A stretch of DNA of 64,000 nucleotides from assembly GCF_046097065.1 (NCBI RefSeq), contig NZ_CP175563.1, positions 1,488,001 to 1,552,000 of the forward strand. The letters run 5' to 3'. The position numbers and the translations under genes were made by a program. The notes under the pieces are model-generated. The model was given only the letters and a program-made list of their open reading frames with translations, was not told where the DNA came from and made no database searches. Origin of the DNA: Syntrophus buswellii (GTDB lineage Bacteria > Desulfobacterota > Syntrophia > Syntrophales > Syntrophaceae). This document shows, one piece after another, positions 49,668-58,872 of the stretch (positions are counted from its first letter, which is position 1; each line of letters begins with the position of its first letter).

Positions 49668-50945
49668 ATGAACAAACATCTCAAATTCATTTTGGCGGCT
49701 CTCCTGCTGGTCCCGTTTTCCGTACCGGCCGGGGCGGAAATGCCGGTCCGACCGGGAGAACGCCTGGATCTTCAACGGTGTGTGCAAATGGCCCTTCGAA
49801 ACCATCCTGCCGTTCAGGCGGCCAGGGATACGATTCGGATCGGCGAAAGCAGGGTGGGGCAGGCTAAGGCGAGCTATTATCCAGAAGTCAACTGGCAGAC
49901 GGATTACACCCGTTTCAATCGTTCCAGGGCGGGAAGGGACACCTTTGACGACTACAACAGTAGTGTGGTTCTGAGTCAGACACTCCTGGATTTCGGAAAG
50001 CGAAGGTCCTCGCTGAACATTGAAAAGCTCTCCACCGACGCCTTCCGCCAGGATCTTCATGACACGGAGGCGGAGATTGTATTCGGCGTCAAGTCTGCCT
50101 ATTTCATAACGCTGCTGGCCGAAAAGAGTCAACAGGTCGCCGTGGAGACCGTCGGCCGGTTTCAGCATCATCTCATCCAGGCCAAAGGCTTTTTCGAGGT
50201 GGGCATAAAACCGAAGTTCGATGTGACGAAGGCCGAAGTTGATCTCAGCAATGCCGTTCTCAATCGGATAAGGGCTGAAAACGACCTGAGGATCGCCCGT
50301 GTCGGCCTGAACAATGCCATGGGGCTTCCAGGCGCTTCGGGCTATGTCCTGGATGACAGTCTGCTGTTTCAGGACAATCCGGCGGATCTACCCGATGCTC
50401 TGGAAAGGGCGTTCCATAACCGACCCGACCTGCAATCGATCCGAAAGAAATTGGAGGCGGCGGAAGAATCTGTTGAGCTGGCCCGCAAGGGGTATTATCC
50501 CCATGTGACCGGATCGGCCGGCTACGGCTTCAGCGGCGAGGATTTCCCCCTCCAGGAAGGCTGGAACGTAGGAGCGTTTCTGAATGTTCCCTTGTTCAGC
50601 GGTTTCGAGACCCGCTATGCCGTCGAGGGGGCACGGGCAACCCTGGAGATGCTCCGGGCGAATGAGTCGTCGCTTCGGCAATCGATACGACTTGAAGTGG
50701 AGCAGGCCCTTTCAAATCTGCGGGAGGCCCGGGAGCGGAGGGAGGCCACGCTCGTTGCCGTCCGTCAGGCCGAAGAAAATGCGGAGCTGGCCGAGGGGCG
50801 CTATGACGCCGGGGTGGGAAATCCGATCGAAGTGACCGACGCACTGGTGTCCCTGAGCAATGCCAGGACAGCCTATGCGTCTGCGCTGGCCGATTGCCGG
50901 ATTGCTCAGGCGGAGCTGGAAAGAGCGGTGGGTGAAACATTCTGA
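49668..50945 (+). CDS. TolC-family outer-membrane efflux protein
   Basis: A 425-residue OEP family protein: signal peptide (MNKHLKFILAALLLVPFSVPAGA, in blocks), then two alternating coiled-coil/beta repeats with family patterns LDLQRCVQMALRNHPAVQAAR and VSLSNARTAYASALADCRIAQAELERA. It would be the outer-membrane exit duct of the following MacA/MacB genes, 89 nt downstream. The ATG at 49668 is selected by the signal peptide; the frame is open 32 codons upstream. The 291-nt gap before it shows no gene or clear promoter. Confidence 0.93.
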   Translation: MNKHLKFILAALLLVPFSVPAGAEMPVRPGERLDLQRCVQMALRNHPAVQAARDTIRIGESRVGQAKASYYPEVNWQTDYTRFNRSRAGRDTFDDYNSSVVLSQTLLDFGKRRSSLNIEKLSTDAFRQDLHDTEAEIVFGVKSAYFITLLAEKSQQVAVETVGRFQHHLIQAKGFFEVGIKPKFDVTKAEVDLSNAVLNRIRAENDLRIARVGLNNAMGLPGASGYVLDDSLLFQDNPADLPDALERAFHNRPDLQSIRKKLEAAEESVELARKGYYPHVTGSAGYGFSGEDFPLQEGWNVGAFLNVPLFSGFETRYAVEGARATLEMLRANESSLRQSIRLEVEQALSNLREARERREATLVAVRQAEENAELAEGRYDAGVGNPIEVTDALVSLSNARTAYASALADCRIAQAELERAVGETF

Positions 50946-51034
50946 ACGAGCCATGAACGGCCAATGTGCAATCGAAAGGATTCGACACCCGGGGAGAGAG
51001 CCCTGACAAAAATCGGATTGCAGGAAGGGAAATC

Positions 51035-52222
51035 GTGAACAAGAAACTGGTCGCCGGGATCGTCCTGCTGATCCTGATCTTCGGAGCCGGAGGTTACTAT
51101 CTCCGTGAGAGCGGGAAGAAGGAGCCAACATACAGGACGGAAGACGTCTCAAGGGGCAATGTCCGGGCGACGGTCACGGCGACCGGAACGGTCAATGCCG
51201 TCACGACCGTCCAGGTCGGCACCCAGGTTTCCGGTACGATCAAGGGCATCTATGTCGATTTCAACGCCCCTGTAAAAAAGGGGGAACTCCTTGCACAGAT
51301 AGACCCGGCCATATTCGAGGCGCAGGTTCAGCAGGCAAGGGCAAACCTGCTCCAGGCGAAGGCGAACGAGGCCAAGGCCGAGGCGTCGCTGAGCGATGCG
51401 AAACGGTCACGGGACCGATACCGGATGCTCTTTCAGCGCAACCTGGTCGCCCAAGGTGACCTGGACGCAGCGGAAACGAACGCCCAGGTTTTTCTGTCCC
51501 AGCTTTCCGCCGCCAGCGCCCAGGTAGCGCAGACCCGGGCCGCTCTAAGCCTTGCAGAAACCAACCTGAGATATACACGGATTCTTTCGCCCGTCGACGG
51601 TACGGTGATTTCCCGGAATGTCGATGTCGGACAGACGGTGGCCGCCAGCTTTCAGACCCCCACACTCTTTACCATCGCCCAGGACCTGAAGCGGATGCAG
51701 ATCGACACCAATGTAGACGAGGCCGACATCGGCAAGGTGAAGGTCCGGATGCCCGTGGAGTTCACCGTGGACGCCTATCCCGATTCCATCTTCCAGGGCA
51801 GGGTCGCCGAGGTGCGCATAGCACCGATCAATGTTCAGAATGTCGTAACCTATGATGTGGTCGTCCGGGTGGATAATCCGGACATGAGGCTGAAGCCCGG
51901 CATGACGGCCAATGTATCCGTCATTCTTGCGGATAAGGCGGGGGTGCTCAGGGTTCCCAACGGAGCCCTGCGTTTCCGTCCGGCGGAAGACGGCAGGGGC
52001 CTCAAACCCGTCGCCTCGCGGGGAAGGGAGCAGGCCGTATGGGTTCTGAGGGACAACACGCCGCAGCGCGTTGCCGTCACCCCTGGAATAAGCGATGGAA
52101 CGTTCACGGAAATCCATGCCGGGACACTACGTGAAGGAGAGCAGGTGATCCTGGAAACCCTGAAGAATAAAAAGAAGGACAACGGCTCCTCCTCTTCTCC
52201 CCGGGTTCCGAGGATGTTTTAA
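51035..52222 (+). CDS. macA: MacA-type periplasmic adaptor of an ABC efflux pump
   Basis: A 395-residue membrane-fusion protein. N-terminal TM (LVAGIVLLILIFGAGGYYL, in blocks), lipoyl halves around GTVNAVTTVQVGTQVSGTIK and TRILSPVDGTVISRNVDVGQTV separated by a coiled-coil hairpin, then beta-barrel and membrane-proximal domains. A GTG start at 51035 with AGGAAGGG upstream is favoured; an ATG 23 codons earlier lacks family support. The Ser-rich C-terminal tail (GSSSSPRVPRMF) is unusual but not informative. Confidence 0.92.
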   Translation: MNKKLVAGIVLLILIFGAGGYYLRESGKKEPTYRTEDVSRGNVRATVTATGTVNAVTTVQVGTQVSGTIKGIYVDFNAPVKKGELLAQIDPAIFEAQVQQARANLLQAKANEAKAEASLSDAKRSRDRYRMLFQRNLVAQGDLDAAETNAQVFLSQLSAASAQVAQTRAALSLAETNLRYTRILSPVDGTVISRNVDVGQTVAASFQTPTLFTIAQDLKRMQIDTNVDEADIGKVKVRMPVEFTVDAYPDSIFQGRVAEVRIAPINVQNVVTYDVVVRVDNPDMRLKPGMTANVSVILADKAGVLRVPNGALRFRPAEDGRGLKPVASRGREQAVWVLRDNTPQRVAVTPGISDGTFTEIHAGTLREGEQVILETLKNKKKDNGSSSSPRVPRMF

Positions 52223-52226
52223 ACCC

Positions 52227-52919
52227 ATGAGATTCCTGGAAACAAAGGAGCTCTACAAGATCTACGAGGTGGGGGGGCAGGAGGTCCATGCCCTCGACGG
52301 GGTGTCCGTAGCCATCGACCGGGGGGAGTTTGTCGCCATCATGGGGCCCTCAGGCTCGGGGAAGTCCACCTTCATGAACATCATCGGCTGCCTGGACGAA
52401 CCGACGAGAGGAGACTATTTCCTCGATGGGATCGAAGTCGCCGGTTTGGACCGGGATGAACTGGCCGAGATCCGGAACCGGAAGGTCGGGTTTGTCTTTC
52501 AGGGGTTCAATCTCCTGCCGCGCACATCCGCCCTGGAAAATGTGGAACTGCCGATGCTCTACAATAATCTGTCCGCTGCGGAAAGAAAAAAGCGCGCCAT
52601 GGATGCCCTTCGGATGCTGGGGCTCAAGGGGAGGGAACAGCATGCCCCCAGCCAACTCTCCGGTGGGCAGCAGCAGCGGGTGGCCATTGCCAGAGCGCTG
52701 GCCAATGAGGCCCCCCTTCTCCTGGCCGACGAGCCGACGGGAAATCTGGACACGAAAACCAGCGTTGAGATTATGGAGCTTCTGAAAGGACTGAATTCGG
52801 CATCGGGGATCACCATCGTGCTGGTGACCCATGAACCGGAAATCGCCGCCTACAGCCGGAGGATCATCCGCTTCAGGGACGGGCGCGTTCAAAGCGATGA
52901 AGCCACGGGTTCGTCATGA
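52227..52919 (+). CDS. MacB-type ABC transporter ATPase
   Basis: A 230-residue ATPase. Walker A GPSGSGKSTFMN, Q-loop VFQGFNLLPR, signature LSGGQQQRVAIARAL, Walker B LLLADEPTGNLD and switch His VTHEPEIA. This LolD/MacB-type ATPase is separate from the permease, whereas E. coli MacB has both on one chain. It follows macA by 4 nt and its stop overlaps the permease start. Confidence 0.96.
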   Translation: MRFLETKELYKIYEVGGQEVHALDGVSVAIDRGEFVAIMGPSGSGKSTFMNIIGCLDEPTRGDYFLDGIEVAGLDRDELAEIRNRKVGFVFQGFNLLPRTSALENVELPMLYNNLSAAERKKRAMDALRMLGLKGREQHAPSQLSGGQQQRVAIARALANEAPLLLADEPTGNLDTKTSVEIMELLKGLNSASGITIVLVTHEPEIAAYSRRIIRFRDGRVQSDEATGSS

Positions 52920-54145
52920 TTTCTCTTCCCTCGACCATTAAAATTTCTTTTCGGGCCCTCCGTGTGAACAAGATGCGTTCCGTCCTCACCATGCTGGGAA
53001 TCATCATCGGCGTGGGGGCCGTCATCGCCATGCTGGCTGTTGGGGCCGGTGCGAGCCATCGGATCTCCGGGCAGATTGCAAGCATGGGGAGCAACCTGCT
53101 CCTCGTTCTTCCGGGGAGCATGACGGCGGGTGGATTGAGGCTGGGGGCCGGAACGCGGGCCACTCTGAATATCGGGGATGCAGAGACGATCGTCAAAGAG
53201 TGTCCGGCGGTGACGGCAGTTGCTCCAATCCTGAACGGCGCGGCCCAGGTGGTTTACGGGGATTCGAACTGGGCGACAGCCATTTTCGGTACCATGCCGG
53301 AAATACTGACCGTTCGGGACTGGAACCTGGCATCCGGCCGTTTCTTCAATGATCAGGATATCCGGAACGCCACAAAAGTGGCCGTTCTCGGGCAGACGGT
53401 CGTAGGCAGCCTCTTTGGAAACATGGACCCTGTCGGCTCCATTATCCGGATCAAGAAGGTTCCCTTCACGGTTATCGGCGTCCTGGAAAGCAAAGGACAG
53501 TCGGCCATGGGGCAGGATCAGGACGACATCATCTACATTCCCATATCGACGGCCCAGAAGAAAATATTCGGGGTGACCATCCCCGGCATGGTGCGCTCCA
53601 TCCTGGTCAAGGCCGGAAGCTCCGATGACCTCACGGCGTCGGAACGGCAGATCACGGAACTCCTCCGGCAGCGGCATCGCATCGGAGAGCAGCAGGAGAA
53701 TGATTTCACGGTGCGGAATCTCACCCAGATCATGCAGGCTGCAGAAGAGTCCTCGAGGGTGATGGCCCTTCTGCTGGGTGCCGTCGCCTCCGTATCGCTT
53801 CTGGTCGGCGGCATCGGAATCATGAACATCATGCTGGTTTCGGTGACGGAACGGACCAGAGAAATCGGGATCAGGATGGCCGTCGGCGCGAAAACCTGGG
53901 ATATCCGCTTTCAATTCATCATCGAAGCACTGACCCTTTCGTTGACCGGTGGGATACTGGGAATTCTCCTTGGAATTGCCGCTTCCGAAGCCCTGTCTGC
54001 ACTGGCCCAATGGCCTACCGTCATATCTTCGCTGTCCATTCTCCTGGCCTTTGGATTTTCCGGCCTCGTGGGGATCTTTTTCGGATTCTATCCCGCATAC
54101 AAAGCTTCCCGGCTCAATCCCATTGAAGCCCTCCGCTATGAATAA
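52916..54145 (+). CDS. MacB-type ABC transporter permease
   Basis: A 409-residue permease with four TM helices: one N-terminal (about residues 20-45), a large periplasmic MacB_PCD domain (about 50-270) and three C-terminal helices, with the FtsX-type cytoplasmic motif MLVSVTERTREIGIRMAVGAK. It starts ATGA overlapping the ATPase. With TolC and MacA homologues this makes a complete tripartite pump; substrate (antibiotic, lipid, peptide or siderophore) is unknown. Confidence 0.95.
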   Translation: MISLPSTIKISFRALRVNKMRSVLTMLGIIIGVGAVIAMLAVGAGASHRISGQIASMGSNLLLVLPGSMTAGGLRLGAGTRATLNIGDAETIVKECPAVTAVAPILNGAAQVVYGDSNWATAIFGTMPEILTVRDWNLASGRFFNDQDIRNATKVAVLGQTVVGSLFGNMDPVGSIIRIKKVPFTVIGVLESKGQSAMGQDQDDIIYIPISTAQKKIFGVTIPGMVRSILVKAGSSDDLTASERQITELLRQRHRIGEQQENDFTVRNLTQIMQAAEESSRVMALLLGAVASVSLLVGGIGIMNIMLVSVTERTREIGIRMAVGAKTWDIRFQFIIEALTLSLTGGILGILLGIAASEALSALAQWPTVISSLSILLAFGFSGLVGIFFGFYPAYKASRLNPIEALRYE

Positions 54146-54309
54146 GCCCCGCAGAAGTGATCCGACCCGTGCGATCTTTTTTGAGGCGACGGGATCGTGA
54201 CAGCGTCGCGGTGTCCACGGCTGTCAATTTTAGGCAGAAGTGCGATGCCCTTGACGGAGGTCTGCCTTTGACCCCTGTCCTCAAAAAAGATTTATTTTGT
54301 GTTTCTGTA

Positions 54310-54339
54310 TGATATAATTTTCTATCCTGAGAACAGGAT
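54310..54339 (+). promoter_or_regulatory. Extended -10 promoter with dyad over the start
   Basis: TGATATAAT (54310-54318) is a perfect extended -10 (TGn plus TATAAT). It is followed 5 nt later by ATCCTG-AGAA-CAGGAT (54324-54339), a perfect dyad that would cover the transcription start and could be an operator or 5-prime hairpin. The rest of 54146-54544 holds no gene; the leader to the HD-domain gene would be about 220 nt. Confidence 0.45.
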
Positions 54340-54544
54340 GCTTTTGACAGGGGGCAGAATCATTCTTAACGCTTCGATTCATGAAAGCCGTTTACACCGG
54401 GGCTGAGCGTTGTTTTCAATTCCTGGTACTGCGAAGAGTTTCTGCGGTAACAATCGCCTTTATGGGGTCACATTGGCCGTGCACCCGGTGCGCGACTGCC
54501 GAAAGCTCAAGATTCCTGAATGATCGAAAAAAGGAGGGTGGTTG

Positions 54545-55690
54545 ATGAAAGCCTACAGTTTGACGGAATTTCTCACGACTTCAGCCTTATTGAACTACCA
54601 GTTGTGTTCGAAGCAGCTGAACTGGGACAGCATCACGATGGTGATCCTTGAGGGTAGACCGATCTCCACAGAGGATCAGAACATCTTGTCCCAGGTATTC
54701 GATTATCTGAGCAATGTCTATGGAAAAATGGAACGGAACCTGGGGCCTCTTTCCATTTTACATCCGATCCGGGCCACGGCCTTGTTGTGCCGGGCTTCAG
54801 AGAAGATCGACCTGCTGGACATGATGACCTGCCTTCTTCATGATACGTTCGAAGATTTCAAGCCGGCACAGTTCAAGGATTCGGATTGGATCAACCTGGA
54901 TACGGCGTTTCAATCCTTCCTGCTGGCCCTGCCGGAACTCGATCAGAGGCGCTTAAGGGAGCAGCTGCAATGGCTGACCAAAGAACCTTCCGAGAACTAT
55001 TATCATTATATCGGCCATCTGCTTGATGAAGCCGGTGGCAGGCCACCGGTCGTCAGGGTCAAGCTTGCAGACCGGCTGGACAACACGCTGGATATGCGCA
55101 TTGATCTTCAGGACCCCATGCAGGGCGTGGACTTCTTTGAAATCGCCTTTCAGACGGTCTTTACCAATACCTATAAGGGCTATCTGCCCGGCAAGCCCCA
55201 TCAACCCACCGTGATTCTCAACGGCGCGCAGCGGCTCTACCAGCTCTTCAAAAATATTCTCCTGCTTTCGCTCATCCGGCAGAAAAAGGCGGCAAAGGAC
55301 GACGAGATCGCCCGGGCGCTCTTCGAAGCTCTCGCGCAGGCCAGCATGATGGAGGCCCAGCGGATTGCCCTGCATGTCTTCGGATACCATGATCCGGACA
55401 CGGCAAAATTCCGGGGAATCCTCATGGATACGATGGCCTACTCACAATCGGGCGGATTTGACCAAGTGACTCCGCCCAATCCGACATCCCGCCTGAACGG
55501 ATTGCTCATGACCGTCTTCGATCAGCCGGAGCGCGAATCACGCAAGGAACAGCTCAAGGGTCTCTACAACGACAAGGCGTTCATGATTGAAGTCGCCGTC
55601 GCCTTTGTCATCATTTTTCTGAACTTTATGAATGATCCCGATTATTATATTCATGGAATCAGCGCGGAAGGGGTTCGACCGGAACTGTAG
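54545..55690 (+). CDS. HD-domain protein, SpoT-hydrolase-like
   Basis: A 381-residue protein with an N-terminal HD module of the RelA/SpoT hydrolase type: HPIRATALL, CLLHDTFED and VKLADRLDNTLDMR supply the His and HD/ED ligands and the family KLADR helix. No RelA synthetase, TGS or ACT domain follows; the C-terminal half is helical and unrecognised, ending in a hydrophobic stretch (IEVAVAFVIIFLNFM). It may hydrolyse (p)ppGpp or another nucleotide. AAGGAGGGTGG lies before the ATG at 54545, one codon after an in-frame TTG. Confidence 0.75.
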   Translation: MKAYSLTEFLTTSALLNYQLCSKQLNWDSITMVILEGRPISTEDQNILSQVFDYLSNVYGKMERNLGPLSILHPIRATALLCRASEKIDLLDMMTCLLHDTFEDFKPAQFKDSDWINLDTAFQSFLLALPELDQRRLREQLQWLTKEPSENYYHYIGHLLDEAGGRPPVVRVKLADRLDNTLDMRIDLQDPMQGVDFFEIAFQTVFTNTYKGYLPGKPHQPTVILNGAQRLYQLFKNILLLSLIRQKKAAKDDEIARALFEALAQASMMEAQRIALHVFGYHDPDTAKFRGILMDTMAYSQSGGFDQVTPPNPTSRLNGLLMTVFDQPERESRKEQLKGLYNDKAFMIEVAVAFVIIFLNFMNDPDYYIHGISAEGVRPEL

Positions 55691-55751
55691 GACAACGCGT
55701 CATCCCATGAAAAACGGACCGGCATGCAAGGCCGGGCCGCCTCTGCCTTCG

Positions 55752-55779
55752 CGGAGTTCCCCTTTCATGAGGGACTCCG
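55752..55779. terminator. Hairpin between the HD gene and nrfA
   Basis: CGGAG-T-TCCC (55752-55761) pairs with GGGA-CTCCG (55771-55779) with one bulge and a 9-nt loop, between convergent genes. A probable shared terminator with no strong U-tract. Confidence 0.45.
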
Positions 55780-55793
55780 TAACTTGTACCTGC

Positions 55794-57074
55794 TCACTTC
55801 CCGTGTGAAGCGGACACTGCCCGGTTTGCCGTGGCGATGGCCTGATGGGCCAGATCGACGGACTGTCCCAGCGTGTTGAGGACCTGCGCTGGATTGTGAA
55901 AGCCCATACTGTTTTCCGCCGAGACGATATCCCAGTACCACTGGGCCCTTCGGAGAAGCTCCCGGGCATTTTCAAGCTCGGCTCCATTGACGCGGGAATC
56001 AGCCGCAGCTTTGGCGATCGCCTCGTGGGCCCGGCTCACCGTGGACCCCGCCCTGAGCTGCATGTCCCACACGTGGCGCTGGGTCGTCTTTACGCGCGCC
56101 ATCAGCCAGTCCTTGCTCTGCGTATGGCAGGTCCGGCAGGATTCCTCAACGGTCCGCATGGGGCTCGTCACCCAGTGGCTTGAATATTTCCGTCCGCTCT
56201 CTCTCAGAAAGGGCATATGGCAGTCGGCGCAGGCGACGCCCGCCATCCCGTGAGTGCCCGTGCTCCAGGTTTCGTAGTCGGGATGCTGTGCCTTGAGCAT
56301 TTTTGTCTGCGAATCAGGATGGACCCAGTCCTGGGTAAAACCGGCCGGCTTTTCGGCATAATAGGCGTACATCTGTTCCGGCTGGAGCCCCTTGTTCCAG
56401 GGAAAGACCACGCGGTACGTTTCCGGCTCGAAATAGTATTCCACATGGCATTGGCCGCAGACGTAGCTGCGCATCTCCGCCCTGGAGGCCTTGCGGACAT
56501 GGATGCCCTTTTTGGCCAGGGCCTCGATAAAGGCGGGATTCATCACCCGGAGGTTCATCGTTTTCGGGTCATGGCAATTGCTGCAGGTAATGGGATGCTT
56601 CAGGGTCGGAAGCAGATCCGTCAGGGGCGTCCTGGCATATGCCCAGCCTTTATCCTTGAAGATGCCGCCGATCTGCGCCGTCTTGCAGGTCATGCAGGCG
56701 CCCGTGGTCTTTGGGGTCAAGCGTTCCGTCTCACGGAGATCCTCGAGGGCATAGGGATGGCCGCGGTCTTCCGTGTAGTCCTTGCTGAACCCCATTCCCT
56801 TGAAGTTCATGAGGTTCGCCGGCTCCATGACGGCCTTCTGTGTTTTCTCACTACCGCCGAACCCCGTCGGCGATGGGGCCATTTCACGATTCTTTAAATA
56901 ACCCTGGTATTGTAGAGGATAGGCCTTTCCCCATTCAGCCGGATCATGGACGCCTTCTGGAATGCTGACCCGCTTGATTCCATCTTCCGGAGAAAAAAGC
57001 CAGACCCGGGCAACGATAAAAACGCCCAACAGGACGGCAAGGGCAATCCCTGAAAAGACGATCTTTTTAATCAT
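55794..57074 (-). CDS. nrfA: Cytochrome c nitrite reductase catalytic subunit NrfA
   Basis: A 426-residue pentaheme ammonia-forming nitrite reductase, exported to the periplasm by the N-terminal hydrophobic signal (about 1-26). Hemes: the special CMTCK site (C127-K131) whose Lys is the distal... active-heme ligand, and four CxxCH sites (CSNCH, CGQCH, CADCH, CRTCH). The Tyr after CGQCHVEYYF and the His in STGTHGMAG match catalytic residues. The ATG at 57074 overlaps nrfH by 8 nt, with GGGGAC upstream. It reduces nitrite, NO or hydroxylamine with electrons from NrfH. Confidence 0.96.
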   Translation of the reverse strand: MIKKIVFSGIALAVLLGVFIVARVWLFSPEDGIKRVSIPEGVHDPAEWGKAYPLQYQGYLKNREMAPSPTGFGGSEKTQKAVMEPANLMNFKGMGFSKDYTEDRGHPYALEDLRETERLTPKTTGACMTCKTAQIGGIFKDKGWAYARTPLTDLLPTLKHPITCSNCHDPKTMNLRVMNPAFIEALAKKGIHVRKASRAEMRSYVCGQCHVEYYFEPETYRVVFPWNKGLQPEQMYAYYAEKPAGFTQDWVHPDSQTKMLKAQHPDYETWSTGTHGMAGVACADCHMPFLRESGRKYSSHWVTSPMRTVEESCRTCHTQSKDWLMARVKTTQRHVWDMQLRAGSTVSRAHEAIAKAAADSRVNGAELENARELLRRAQWYWDIVSAENSMGFHNPAQVLNTLGQSVDLAHQAIATANRAVSASHGK

Positions 57075-57531
57075 GAAGCAGTCCCCTTTCCGGCAATTTT
57101 TGGCCATGAACAAGACGGCGATGACAGGACGTGCAGCTTCCCTGCGGATTTTCAACCATGAAGGAGTTTTCCACCGCGGCTCGGTGGCAGCGCAGACAGT
57201 TGCTGTCAGCGATGTTCCTGCCTTGCTCGGACAGGGTAATCGCCGCCGGATAATCCCGGAGCGTTTCGTGGTAGACGTCCGAAAGGCCGGCCTTGGCCTT
57301 ATAGGCAAATCGTGTCAGTGCATTGGCCGCGGGCATGTGGCATTCGATGCACGTAAAGGAGCTGTGGAGAGAGCGCTGCCACTGCTTGTGGACATCGCCC
57401 ATGCTGTGGCAGCTTGCGCAGAATTCCGAAGTTCCCGCGTAATGATACGCTCCCGCCATCAGGCCCGTTAGAAGCAGCCCTGTCAGGATGCCGGCCAAGA
57501 GGATGGTTATCGTTTTTTTATGCCTGCACAT
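57067..57531 (-). CDS. nrfH: Cytochrome c nitrite reductase membrane subunit NrfH
   Basis: A 154-residue NapC/NirT-family tetraheme quinol dehydrogenase. One N-terminal TM (ITILLAGILTGLLLTGLMAG, in part) followed by four CxxCH heme sites: CASCH, CIECH, CLRCH and CTSCH. It draws electrons from menaquinol and passes them to NrfA. The start is uncertain between ATG 57531 and ATG 57555; neither has a strong ribosome-binding site. Confidence 0.93.
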   Translation of the reverse strand: MCRHKKTITILLAGILTGLLLTGLMAGAYHYAGTSEFCASCHSMGDVHKQWQRSLHSSFTCIECHMPAANALTRFAYKAKAGLSDVYHETLRDYPAAITLSEQGRNIADSNCLRCHRAAVENSFMVENPQGSCTSCHRRLVHGQKLPERGLLHD

Positions 57532-57556
57532 GGCCCCGGGAAATTCCCTTCCCATT

Positions 57557-57841
57557 TCATAAGGGGTTCAACTGCTCCAGCGAAACGATACGAGTGATAT
57601 GCACCTTTTTTATAGCCATTTCCAAACATTCGGTCAACGGTAAATATCCCTGGATGAATTTAAACGGATGAATATAAACAAATTTTTGCATTCCTTTGGT
57701 AAAATAAACGGCCGGCAGCGCGTTCACTCCAATGGTGAGAAGAAGCATTACCAGGCGTAGCGCCTGTCTGCCGAGAGCCCTGTTTAAACGCAGGGCCGGC
57801 GTTGGACCTGATGACCCAAGAGCGCCCTGCTTCAAAAACAT
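57557..57841 (-). CDS. Possible small membrane protein upstream of nrfH
   Basis: A 94-residue frame starting at an ATG with AAGGAAG 6 nt upstream. It has one hydrophobic segment (LRLVMLLLTIGVNALPAVYF) and a basic C-terminus, and ends just before nrfH. No family recognised and codon content is not distinctive, so this may be chance or a minor quinol/heme accessory gene. Confidence 0.3.
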   Translation of the reverse strand: MFLKQGALGSSGPTPALRLNRALGRQALRLVMLLLTIGVNALPAVYFTKGMQKFVYIHPFKFIQGYLPLTECLEMAIKKVHITRIVSLEQLNPL

Positions 57842-57928
57842 CAGGCTTCCTTGGCTGTCAGCAAACAATGCGATGGAGCGTTTCAACGTGTCAGGACCGG
57901 GTCCGTCCTGCTCTTTGCTTTCATCGAT

Positions 57929-57945
57929 CCCTTTCTGAGAAAGGG
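57929..57945. repeat. 7-bp hairpin upstream of nrfHA
   Basis: CCCTTTC-TGA-GAAAGGG is a perfect 7-bp inverted repeat with a 3-nt loop in the divergent gap between the nrf side and the signal-peptide ORF at 58009. Operator or RNA hairpin; no target known. Confidence 0.3.
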
Positions 57946-58008
57946 GGGATATGATCCTGGCAGGATAACCTGCGGAAGAACCAATCAACCTTTGTCAAGG
58001 AGGGGCGT

Positions 58009-58500
58009 ATGAAATCATGGGCAAAGGTTCTGTGGGCCGTTGGTGGCGGAATGCTGTTCACCGTGTCCGTCTCGTTGGCAGGAGATCCCCCGCTTGCCTG
58101 TAATGCCCTGGTGACGACAATGCCATCGTCAGAATTGTCCGTCACGCAGGGCAATGAAGGCTTCAGCCCTTCTTTTATTTCCGCTGTCCGTCCATCGGGA
58201 TCAGGTCCCCGGCAGCGGCGGCACTCTGTTTATGCCTGCCGGATCGGGGATTATCGCGCCAGCTTCGTGAATTTCGAACCGGAAATCGATACACCCGCCA
58301 TGAGACCTTTCTGGCCGAAGACGAAACCGACAATCGGATCTCTGATTTTTGTCGTGTCTACGGATCCCTCGGCGCCTATATTGGCCATCGCCACCGTTCC
58401 ATCAACGCCGGCCTGCCATCCTGTGCTGGAGCGGAATTTATCCAGGGCTTCCTTTTCCATGAAGACCAGAATGATGTCCTTCTGCTGGGCTCCGACCTGA
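58009..58500 (+). pseudogene. Signal-peptide ORF, probably a remnant
   Basis: A strong AAGGAGGGGCG directly precedes an ATG that opens a clean signal peptide (MKSWAKVLWAVGGGMLFTVSVSLAG, in part; cleavage near SLAG/DPP). After about 80 codons the frame runs antisense into the SYLF gene for its last 250 nt, where it is only a shadow frame. This looks like the 5-prime end of an exported-protein gene whose rest was lost or replaced, or a short secreted protein that I cannot bound. Confidence 0.35.
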
Positions 58501-58817
58501 AGGCCGAAGGAGCCGCCGGCGAGGCTGTAGTAATCCACGCTATTCCCGCCAATTCTCAGGGCGCCTTCGCCATACTGACCTCCGACGAAAAACCCTCCCT
58601 GGATCACATTGGGTACAATAAGGACGCCCTTGGCCGACGCGAGAAACTCGGATGCGCCTTTGACATCCCTGGTAAAACGGTCCAGGGTGGCATTGACGTT
58701 TAGATCAATTTCATTCGTGCTGGAACCGGAATGGATGCGAGCCGGTGCGCAGGACACAAGGGTGGCCAGCAGCATCAGAATGAGCAGACCGAAAATCAGC
58801 GTACGGTTCTTTTTCAT
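58251..58817 (-). CDS. SYLF-domain (YSC84-type) lipoprotein
   Basis: A 188-residue predicted lipoprotein (signal LLILMLLATLVSC, lipobox Cys 23) with a SYLF/YSC84 lipid-binding domain: AKGVLIVPNVIQGGFFVGGQYGEG, YSLAGGSFGLQVGAQ and the IRDPIVGFVFGQKGLMAG end. Such proteins occur widely in the proteobacterial periplasm and bind lipids; function is not known. AAAGGAG precedes the ATG. A dyad lies 56-72 nt upstream. Confidence 0.9.
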   Translation of the reverse strand: MKKNRTLIFGLLILMLLATLVSCAPARIHSGSSTNEIDLNVNATLDRFTRDVKGASEFLASAKGVLIVPNVIQGGFFVGGQYGEGALRIGGNSVDYYSLAGGSFGLQVGAQQKDIILVFMEKEALDKFRSSTGWQAGVDGTVAMANIGAEGSVDTTKIRDPIVGFVFGQKGLMAGVSISGSKFTKLAR

Positions 58818-58872
58818 GGCAGCTACTCCTTTCTACGAATTTTTGGTGAAAGAAATGGTTGAGGGAAAACTT

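Noticed and set aside
57950..57975. TGGCAGGATAACCTGC as a sigma-54 promoter upstream of 58009
   Set aside because: GG and GC are 11 nt apart, not 10; sigma-54 does not tolerate this spacing well.
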